A stretch of DNA of 22,510 nt, taken from Agaricus subrufescens. Its lineage: Eukaryota; Basidiomycota; Agaricomycetes; Agaricales; Agaricaceae. This document shows positions 1-6,858 of this stretch, in pieces. The notes beneath the pieces were generated by a model that saw only the letters and a program-made list of their open reading frames with translations, searched no databases and was not told the DNA's origin. The stretch spans positions 1-22,510 of the forward strand of contig JAQOTE010000040.1 in the NCBI GenBank assembly GCA_029945375.1. The letters run 5' to 3'. Position numbers and translations under genes: made by a program. Within the stretch, counting starts at the first letter, position 1. The number at the start of each line of letters is the position of its first letter.

Positions 1-679
1 GACTTCACTCTCGACATGCTAGATGATGAGCTGGCATCAATGGCACTCATCAGAGCCCTCCCTGACGACTATTCCGCCTTCTCCTCGTCTCTTTTACTTA
101 TGGACAAGCTGGACAAGACCACCATTCATCAGGCCTTTGTCACAGAGGATATACAACGCAAAAAACGCGCTGGGGACGCTTTGGGAGGCTCCCAGGCTCT
201 AGCTGCTCGCTCTGGCTTCAAAAACGCGTCAGATACCTGCAATTTCTGTGGGAGGACTGGTCACAAGGTGGAGAAGTGCTGGCCGTTCGAAAAGGCGAAG
301 AAACGCGCCCAGGAGGATGCTCAGAAGCCCAGAACTCGCGGAAATAAGGCTAACAAGGCTCAGGACGCTTCAAACAACGCCTCAGGCTCTGCAGCAAGCT
401 CCTCTTCAAGTTCTAGCTCCGAAAAAGCGCAGAGAGTCCGTGAATTTGCTGGAAATGCAAGTGCCTCACATCCCTCCCCTTCCCCTTCGCTTTCTACACC
501 TCTACAGCTTGATGCTGACTTCCATTGGCTTGCAGACACTGGGGCCACTTCTCATATGACCCCACATCGTCACTGGTTCAAGAACTACTCCCCCAATCGC
601 ATTCCTATCTGATTAGCTGATAATTCAGTGGTATACTCTGCAGGGATAGGTTCTGTGGTGTTTAAACCAGTTGTTAATG
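1..679 (+). pseudogene. C1 gag C-terminus and protease, broken
   Basis: This is the C-terminal part of a copia Gag followed by the start of the protease. Gag of these elements packages the RNA and forms the virus-like particle. The frame is open from base 1. It shows a CCHC zinc knuckle (CNFCGRTGHKVEKC, near residues 80-93 of the visible frame), a Ser-rich linker, and the protease active site LADTGATSHM. A TGA stop at 610-612 replaces the CGA arginine codon seen in C4 (IPIRLADN), a CpG-to-TpG type change. L1 interrupts the gene about 65 bases later. The upstream Gag half is outside the window. Confidence 0.9.
668..679 (+). repeat. Target-site duplication of L1, left copy
   Basis: The 12-base sequence CAGTTGTTAATG lies just before L1 and again after its poly(A) tract at 2113-2124. 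Uninterrupted C4 has one copy at the matching place, near 19054. Confidence 0.93.
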
Positions 680-967
680 CATTCCCTTCTTGACCTCTAA
701 CCACCACCTTCCCTTTTGGGATGGGTGGGGCCTACGCCTTAGTAGCTGAGACGTCCACTCCTCGGTGAAATCGTAGGAGGTGCTGTGTAGGCGGGGTCTC
801 ACTCCCTGCTGATATCCCAGAGGTTTGAGTTGAATAGCGCGGTCGGCATCTGTGCTATCGATGGATGTCGTGTCGACCACTGTTGGGCGGCCTTGGGGTA
901 TGTTACTCCCCTTCCGCTTGACCTTCGGGGCGTAGTCTCTGCGTCCCACCCTCGCGCTCTCTTCTTG

Positions 968-1235
968 GGGGCGCACCCCTCGTCCAGGACGGTCACAAAC
1001 CTCTTGGACATCACTGCGCTGGCGCCGCTCTCTGCGCCTCACTTTCCTTTTCGACTCGGGACGAACAACCTTCGTTCCACCACTCGCGCCCGCTCCCTTC
1101 ATGGGCGCACCCTCTCGTCTGGACTGGCCCAAGCCCTCTGGACACCACCGCGTCGGCGCCGCTCACAGCGCCCACCCTCCCTTCTCTCAACGGACGTCGG
1201 ATGCGACCACGTCCAACCTTTCACCGTCCGCTCTC
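968..1235 (+). repeat. Diverged tandem duplication of about 134 bp inside L1
   Basis: Two units begin GGGCGCACCC near 968 and 1103. Each continues with a CTGGCGCCGCTC or GTCGGCGCCGCTC block and then a C/T-rich stretch. The copies are clearly diverged. The boundaries were judged by eye. Confidence 0.5.
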
Positions 1236-2020
1236 TCCTTTCCCATCGGACGGTCCGATCTCCCCCCGCACCGGGCTGCGGTGTCTTCAAGAGACCCTCC
1301 CGCCGTGCACCATCTTCCAGCGGCATCGCGCTGCTCGATCTCCCCCGGTCGTCCATTTTCTGGCGGCCACCATTTTGCTGCGCACTTGTGCGTGGCTTCC
1401 CCTTCCCTCTTTCCGGCCGGATCCTACCCTGGGTCCGTCCACCATTGGCTAGCTATTCTTGGCTGGCACCGAGTGGTTGCGTTACTCTGTGATGTGACCT
1501 CACGCTCTGGGTCTTTCGACCCAACACTTGGAAAGTCGAAAATCCCCCCGACTTCTCCATCCTGTCCCTTCCGGCCCCGGCTACTTCGTAGCCGGTTCCC
1601 TCATTCGTTCCCGGCACCCAGCTGCCCCGACACTCTTTCCCGGCCCTGGCTACTCTATGCGATGGCCAGCTCTCCATTATCTTTTCAGGCGCCCAGCCGC
1701 CTTCGTCATTCTTTCCACGGGAGCGCGTTCCACCGGCACCCACCATTCGCACTCGCTGCGCTGCGCGCGCGACTGCAACCGCCTCGTCAGAAAATCGGGG
1801 GCGTATCCGGGCTGTTATGTAGGTGTTATGTTTGCTTGAGCTAAGGCTCGTTTCGTACACTTTTCCCTACGGCCCATTATTTTTATCATTATTTCCCTTT
1901 TTCTTTTATTTTACTCCTCGAGGTGATGTAAATTCCGCCGGATACGATATATGATTATAATGTTGTTTGGGGCTAATGTTTCTTTCGGCGACGCGTCATG
2001 GCTGCCATATTCTTGTAGTA

Positions 2021-2112
2021 TGCCCGGAGTATCTAACCGGATGTCGTATAGCTACTTGAATAAAAGGTCCACCGAGAGGTGCCATTGATACAAAAAAAAA
2101 AAAAAAAAAAAA
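2021..2112 (+). promoter_or_regulatory. L1 conserved 3' end: AATAAA signal, GAGA-loop hairpin, poly(A)
   Basis: This block is shared with L2 and L3: GCCCGGAGTATCTAACCGG, then AATAAAAGG, then a hairpin CACC-GAGA-GGTG (2070-2081), a short spacer and the A tract. AATAAA fits a polyadenylation signal. The hairpin next to the tail is a candidate recognition site for the mobilising reverse transcriptase, which is inference. Confidence 0.7.
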
Positions 2113-2124
2113 CAGTTGTTAATG
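2113..2124 (+). repeat. Target-site duplication of L1, right copy
   Basis: Second copy of CAGTTGTTAATG, immediately after the L1 poly(A) tract. C1 coding sequence resumes here. Confidence 0.93.
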
Positions 2125-2791
2125 GAAGGAGCAAGCGGTCGAGTTTTCGAGGGTGCTACTACAGCCTCAGGAGTAATCTGCTATCATGTTTTATACCTTA
2201 CTCAACTAAGAACTTCCAATATATCACTTCTTCTACTCCTTCTATCGCTTTCAGGTGCAAAGGGAACAAATGCTTTCTGGCCACTATCACTCAACAACTC
2301 TGCTGAGCTAGTGGCTCTACAATCACTTCCGAGAGGCGCTTTTGCTGTCTCTACACTGCCACTGAGCCTCTCCCTGTGGCATCGTCGGCTTCATTCATCA
2401 CAATTATGCTGATGTGAATGAAGTCTATGTTGAGTAGGACCTTGTTATAGACCTCAAACTGATTCTAATGCCTCTCCTGACCCTATATGCGAGCCCTGCC
2501 TTGCAGGAAAGATGCATTCACTGCCATTCACTCCCTCCCTCAACCATAACCGATCTCCTCTCGAGTTGGTGCACTCAGATCTTCACGGACCGCTCCCAGT
2601 CGCTTCCCACTCAGGCTACAAGTACTGGATCATGTTTATAGACGACGCGACGCGATTCCGGGCTGTACACTTGCTTAAAAGCAAGTCAGAAGCCTTTGAA
2701 GCATTCAAAGTCTACAAATGTTGGGCCGAAAATCAACTTGGAGTCAAAATTCGGGCTCTACAGGATGACAAGGGAGGTGAATACATGTCTA

Positions 2792-2804
2792 AAGTGTTCC
2801 TAAC
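2792..2804 (+). repeat. Target-site duplication of L2, left copy
   Basis: The 13-base sequence AAGTGTTCCTAAC precedes L2 and recurs at 4040-4052, its first A merging with the poly(A) tail. Confidence 0.93.
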
Positions 2805-2806
2805 CT

Positions 2807-3616
2807 CCCCCGGCCGGATCTAGCATCCGAGCCATTAATATCACACCCGAGGTTCTTCGGGAGTGTAATCGCCACCTAAAGGACGACCTCAAGGCTGAGG
2901 TCGTTCTCGAATCTTCTTCTGACACGGCAACCGGCATTTTCATAGCCGCGTCCCGAGTCCTCACCCACCCCGAGTCTGCGTGCGTCCTTAGGCACGTCCG
3001 CCGCCTCGTTGACCCAAATGGCCTCGTCCCGCTCCAGGCCACCACCCCCACTTCCACGTCATACTTGAAGATAATTGACGTACCACTCGTTCCGGCCCCT
3101 CCCGCCACCTGGATCCACGCGCAACGCGACGCCTTCACCGCCGCTATGCACAACTCCCCCGTAGGTCACGCTCTGTCACGTCACCTCAAACACGCCGTCC
3201 GCTTCATGAGGACGTCACGCCATGTGGACACTTGTGTCGCTTGGCTAGATATCTCGGACTCCGTCTCAGGCCGTACGGCCCGAGACTACATTGGTAAGCA
3301 CGTCCTCATAGGCGGGCGGAACTGTCAGATCCGGGGCGCTGCACCCCGGCCCGGCTCTGCGTTGTGCACTCGTTGCCAATGCTGGGGTCACCACGCGGAG
3401 GTATGCCGATCCAAAGGTATCCAATGCCCTCACTGCGCGGGACCGCACACTGCGGAGTCCCACATTCAGGCTGCGATCGCGATGAAGAAGAATCCCGACG
3501 ACCGCCACTGCGCGAATTGTTCCGCTGCCAAGAAGAGCAAGACCGCGCACTCCACCACGGACAAATCCTGTCCGTTCTGGGACAATCGCTTCGACCGGGA
3601 CTGGATCCGACGCTAG
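2807..3616 (+). pseudogene. L2 ORF1 (Gag-like, zinc knuckles), N-terminally truncated
   Basis: This frame is open from the truncation point to a TAG at 3614-3616 and matches L3 ORF1 from residue ~305 onward. It keeps an RNA-binding-type C-terminus with three zinc motifs: CTRCQCWGHHAEVC (C-X2-C-X4-H-X4-C), CPHCAGPHTAESH, and CANC...H...CPFW. The last form is usual for the Gag-like ORF1 of jockey/Tad-type LINEs. The TAG replaces a CAG in L3 and shortens the C-terminus by about 18 residues. The first in-frame Met is at 3065, but homology extends upstream to the insertion boundary. There is no promoter or start of its own, so it is a dead copy. Confidence 0.87.
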
Positions 3617-3940
3617 TTCCCATCGAAGAAGTAGTCGACTGTCATGGCCGGCTTCGGGAGCTGCAGCAAGCGCGCCCACCATTTTCCTTCGGAAACCGCT
3701 GGTCGGAGGCTGGTGTATACGGGATGGAGACCCTTGGGGATGTTGGCTTGAGCTACGGTTCGTCACGGTCTGGGGTAGGATCCATTTCATCATTTCCCTT
3801 TCATATGTGTTGTGTTTTTTCTTCTCTCATATGCGCTTGACCTCGTCGCGCGGATACGGTTTCTCCCCCGCCTCTGTATAGTTTGACTCCATGTATGCGT
3901 CTAGCAGCCGCAATCGGATACGCGTTATGGCATCCATATT

Positions 3941-4039
3941 CATGTAGTAAGCCCGGAGTATCTAACCGGATGTCGTATAGCTACTTGAATAGAAGGTCCA
4001 CCCGAGAGGTGCGATTTGAAAAAAAAAAAAAAAAAAAAA
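3941..4039 (+). promoter_or_regulatory. L2 conserved 3' end: variant polyadenylation signal, hairpin, poly(A)
   Basis: Same 3' block as L1 and L3, but AATAAA has become AATAGA and one C is added to the hairpin loop (CACC-CGAGA-GGTG, 3999-4011). A tract at 4019-4039. Confidence 0.68.
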
Positions 4040-4052
4040 AAGTGTTCCTAAC
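4040..4052 (+). repeat. Target-site duplication of L2, right copy
   Basis: Second copy of AAGTGTTCCTAAC. C1 integrase resumes in frame from here. Confidence 0.93.
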
Positions 4053-6537
4053 GTTCACGGAGCAGTCTGGCATCGAAAGGAGGCACTCTACTCGCAACAG
4101 GCCTCAGCAGAATGGCCTTGCGGAGAGAGCTAATAGGACTATGGGTGAAAGAATCACTGCTATGCTCTCGGAATCTCGACTTCCTGCCTCTTTCTGGGGG
4201 GAGTGTGTGTCTTCTATGGTCCATGTCTGGAATAGGCTGCCTACAGCGTCGCTTTCTGGCACTACACCCTTCCAGGCCTTCTATAAGCAAAAGCCTGATG
4301 TCTCCCACCTCCGAGTATGGGGGTGCACTGCCTATGTGCATGTACAACGAGATAAGAGGACTTCTCTAGAGCCTCACTACGAAAAATGTGTGTTTATTGG
4401 CTATCCTGCAGGCTACAAGGGCTGGAAGTTCTACAATCCAGTCACTAAGCGTTCAGTGATCTTGGAGAGAGCTGATTTCGATGAAAGGTACTTTCCTGGG
4501 ACTTCTAGAGCCCAACTCGATGCTGTTCCATCATTTGCTGGCCCCCCCCCCTCCCCTGAGTCTCAGAATGTTTCTGAGCCCTCTCCTGCACCACCAACGT
4601 CGCATTTCGGAGTGCTACCTCTCCTAGATGAAGGGGGTGATATTAGCCCTGTCCCTGCTCGCTTTCAGCCTCCCATTCCTAGTTCTCCTGCTGTTCCTCT
4701 CGAAGAGGAGACTCCTCTCCCTGCTCCTCCACCTCCTAGCCCTGCTACTCCACCTCCACAAGCTCCGATTCCGCTCCCTGTGACTCCTCCGACTTCTGGA
4801 GTGCCCCCTGAGCCTCCCAGAGTGCCACGTCGCACTGGGCGCGTTCGGAAGCCCCCTGGTGACTGGTGGAAGGTCAGGCAACCTAATTTGCCTGCTAGAG
4901 ACCCAGAAGACGACGACGAGGCTGCTCTTTCAGCTGATACTGACTTCTATGAGGTCAAGTTTGCTGGGGCTGTTTCTACAGCTGATCCTCGCACCTACAG
5001 GCTGGCTATGCAGTCCCCTGACAGGGAACACTGGGTCGATGCCTGTAACACCGAAATCTTCAATCTCGAGGCTAACAGGACTTGGGAACTCACTGAGCTG
5101 CCTCCTGGTAAGAAGGTAGTCAACTCTGGCTGGGTCTTCAAGGTGAAAAGGCATGCCGACGGCTCTATTGAGCACTATAGGGCTCGCCTTGTTGCTAAGG
5201 GCTTCTCACAGCGTCCTGGCTTCGATTACACCGAGGTCTTTGCCCCTACATTTTGTCCTGCTTCTCTGAGACTCATTATAGCTCTGGCTGCTAGAGAGGG
5301 CTACAAAATGCGTTCTGTTGACATCTCCTCTGCCTTCACTTATGGGGAACTCGAGGAGGAGATCTACATGAGGCAACCAGAGGGCTATCATACTGGGGGA
5401 CCTAATATGGTCTTCAGGCTCCGTAAATCACTCTATGGCCTTAAGCAGGCAGCCAGACAGTGGAGTAAGAAGCTCCGAGGTGTTCTAGAGGGTATTGGCT
5501 ACTCTAGACTTCGCTCTGACAACTCCATTTACATCTATTCCAAGGGAGACATCAAGGTCATTGTACCAGTCTTCATTGATGACATTACCCTAGTCTCTAA
5601 AAGCGATGCAGCCATGGCCTCTGCTGTCTTGGAGCTGTCTCGGCACTTCAAACTGCGAGATCTAGGCTCTACCACTCTTCTGCTGGGCATTCAGGTGAAG
5701 CAGGATCGCTCTAAGCGTTCTATCTCCCTCTCCCAAGAGCACTACATCAAGGAGCTCTTAGAACGGTTCAATATGGATGATTCTAACTCCCTTTCCACCC
5801 CTCTACCTCCTGGCTCTGAGCTCTCGGACATTGTGCCCTCACTCGAGGAGCAGGCTGAGATGAAATCAGTTCCCTATCTCTCTGCTGTAGGTGCCCTGCA
5901 GTATCTGGCCACCATGACTCGTCCTGACATTGCCTATGCTGTCTCCTACCTTGGGAGATTCAATCACAATCCTGCTCCTGCCCATTGGCTTGCTGTCAAG
6001 CATTTACTTCGCTATTTGAAGGGCACACTGCACTACCAGCTTGTATACCAAGGTAGTGACTCTGGAGAGCTGTTCACCACCTATTCTGACGCTTCCCATG
6101 GTGGCTGCAAGGCCACAGGTCGAGCTACAGGTGGTTATGTGACTCTAGTGTCTGGGGCTGCTGTAGGATGGTCCTCAAAGCGTCAGCCCTTTGTGACTCT
6201 CTCGAGTACTGAGGCTGAATTTGTTGCTGCTGTTGAAGCTGGAAAGGAGATCAAGTGGACTAGGAACATCCTGACTGAGTTTGGCTATCACCAGACACTT
6301 CCCTCAACACTTTTCGTGGATAACAAGTCTGGTATCAGTGTAGCCAGGAATCCTGAGCACCACGGGCGCATGAAACACCTAGATCTTCGGTTCTATTGGC
6401 TCCGCGAGGCTGTAGAGGATGGAGTCATTGATCCCCTCTATGTGTCTACTGATCAGCAAGTTGCGGACATCCTAACTAAGGCTGTATCACTAAAGGTTGT
6501 TGACTTTGCTGTGCCGTTGTTGGGACTTGGACAGTAG
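4053..6537 (+). pseudogene. C1 pol 3' part: integrase C-half, reverse transcriptase, RNase H
   Basis: One uninterrupted frame runs to a TAG at 6535-6537. In order it shows the third integrase residue in NGLAERANRT; the integrase C-terminal region (VWGCTAYVHVQRDKR, GYKGWKFYNPVTK); a long Pro/Ser-rich linker; and the copia-type RT (GWVFKVKRHADGS, ARLVAKGFSQ, VDISSAF with the first catalytic Asp, LYGLKQAARQW, FIDDITLVSK with the Asp pair). RNase H follows (YSDASHGG, LSSTEAEF, LFVDNKSG, KHLDLRFYWLRE). The segment looks undamaged, but gag and the integrase N-half upstream are broken. An open frame also extends upstream to 3883 through the L2 tail and poly(A), reading as oligo-lysine. That extension is accidental. 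Confidence 0.93.
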
Positions 6538-6548
6538 TATGGACTGGT

Positions 6549-6563
6549 TGGATCAAGGGGGTG
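6549..6563 (+). promoter_or_regulatory. C1 polypurine tract
   Basis: GGATCAAGGGGGTG lies directly before the 3' LTR and is conserved before the LTRs of C2 and C4, and in reverse at C3. Such tracts prime plus-strand cDNA synthesis. Confidence 0.8.
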
Positions 6564-6858
6564 TGTTAGACTGCCCCAGCAGTCTTGTGTTAGACTGCCC
6601 CAACAGTCTTGTATATGGACTTAGAGATGGTACGACTTCCTGATCATGTGATATATTAGTAAGCACATGTTGAACCTGTCTGTGAACGCTCTAGAAGCCC
6701 TTAGCTTCTTAGACTTGTTCACAGGTGAGTATAGAGTTCTGTATATTCATAGATAGCTTCTTAGACTTGTTCACAGGATATCTCATTTAATTCTAATCCG
6801 ATTCACTCATGACTACCACCGTTAGAACCGTCTCCGCACGCGCTACGTTCGATCGACA
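6564..6858 (+). repeat. C1 3' LTR (subfamily A)
   Basis: This 295-bp LTR starts TGTTAGACTG after the polypurine tract and ends CGATCGACA. The first 24 nt are repeated at 6588-6611 with one change, and each unit holds an inverted repeat AGACTG/CAGTCT. A second repeated block (6702-6725 and 6754-6777, starting TAGCTTCTTAGAC and ending GTTCACAGG) can pair with the upstream CTGTGAAC. The TG...CA ends fit the copia family. Confidence 0.88.

Larger units (their letters stand above)
680..2112 (+). mobile_element. L1: short non-autonomous LINE-family element, no recognisable protein
   Basis: This 1433-bp insertion ends in a 21-A tract (2092-2112) and is flanked by a 12-bp duplication, so it moved by target-primed retrotransposition. 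Its first ~40 nt (CATTCCCTTCTTGACC, then ACCACCACCTTCC) align with the 5' end of L3, so it is probably full length. From about 1815 to the tail it matches the 3' UTRs of L2 and L3, including the last ~60 nt. The middle (about 725-1815) is C-rich, lacks the ORF1 of L2/L3, and shows no domain I recognise. Its 247-residue and 220-residue open frames are low-complexity and overlap one another, so I do not call them genes. Confidence 0.87.
2113..2804 (+). pseudogene. C1 GAG-pre-integrase and integrase N-terminal half, broken
   Basis: This continues C1 after L1. From about 2125 to 2500 it follows C4 19067-19440 but carries many one- to few-base indels, so the pre-integrase zinc domain cannot be read in one frame. 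From 2512 the frame is open and gives the integrase core: LELVHSDLHG with the first catalytic Asp, FIDDATRFRAVHLLKSKSEA, and QDDKGGEYMSK with the second Asp. The integrase would insert the cDNA into the host chromosome. L2 then cuts the gene 11 residues after the QDDKGGEY motif begins. The lesions clustered in 2125-2500 contrast with the near-identical flanks. Confidence 0.88.
2805..4039 (+). mobile_element. L2: 5'-truncated copy of the ORF1-only LINE family
   Basis: This 1235-bp insertion into the C1 integrase begins inside ORF1, at the position matching L3 13326. It runs through the rest of ORF1 and a 3' UTR to a poly(A) tract (4019-4039). Truncation at the 5' end plus a target duplication is typical of LINE insertion. 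After ORF1 it goes straight to the 3' UTR at the same junction as L3 (GCGCGCCCAC...AACCGCTGGTCG), with no endonuclease or RT segment. Confidence 0.92.
1..6858 (+). mobile_element. C1: Ty1/copia LTR retrotransposon (subfamily A), 3' part, interrupted twice
   Basis: This copia element enters the window inside gag and ends with its 3' LTR at 6858. Domain order is gag zinc knuckle, aspartic protease, integrase, RT, RNase H; integrase before RT is the copia order. It is split by two poly(A)-tailed insertions, L1 at 680-2112 and L2 at 2805-4039, each flanked by a duplicated target. After its LTR the sequence resumes as CCCTGACCC, which is native integrase sequence of the older copy C2. CCCTG (6859-6863) is therefore the expected 5-bp target duplication, with its partner outside the window to the left. 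Confidence 0.93.

Noticed and set aside
743..840. Possible Pol III A box (TAGCTGAGACG) and B box (GGTTTGAGTTG) in L1
   Set aside because: The B box has about three mismatches and no tRNA fold surrounds it. Not enough for a SINE promoter claim.
830..1844. Overlapping plus-strand frames of 220 and 247 residues and minus-strand frames of 152 and 135 residues in L1
   Set aside because: They overlap on both strands, are low-complexity in a C-rich region, and show no motif; most likely chance frames.
3883..4052. N-terminal ~57 residues of an 884-residue open frame
   Set aside because: They come from the L2 3' UTR, poly(A) and target duplication. Real C1 pol homology starts at the target copy.
6588..6611. 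Doubled 24-nt unit read as a second, separate LTR start or a short tandem array such as CRISPR
   Set aside because: Only two units without spacers, in a eukaryotic LTR; a local duplication.
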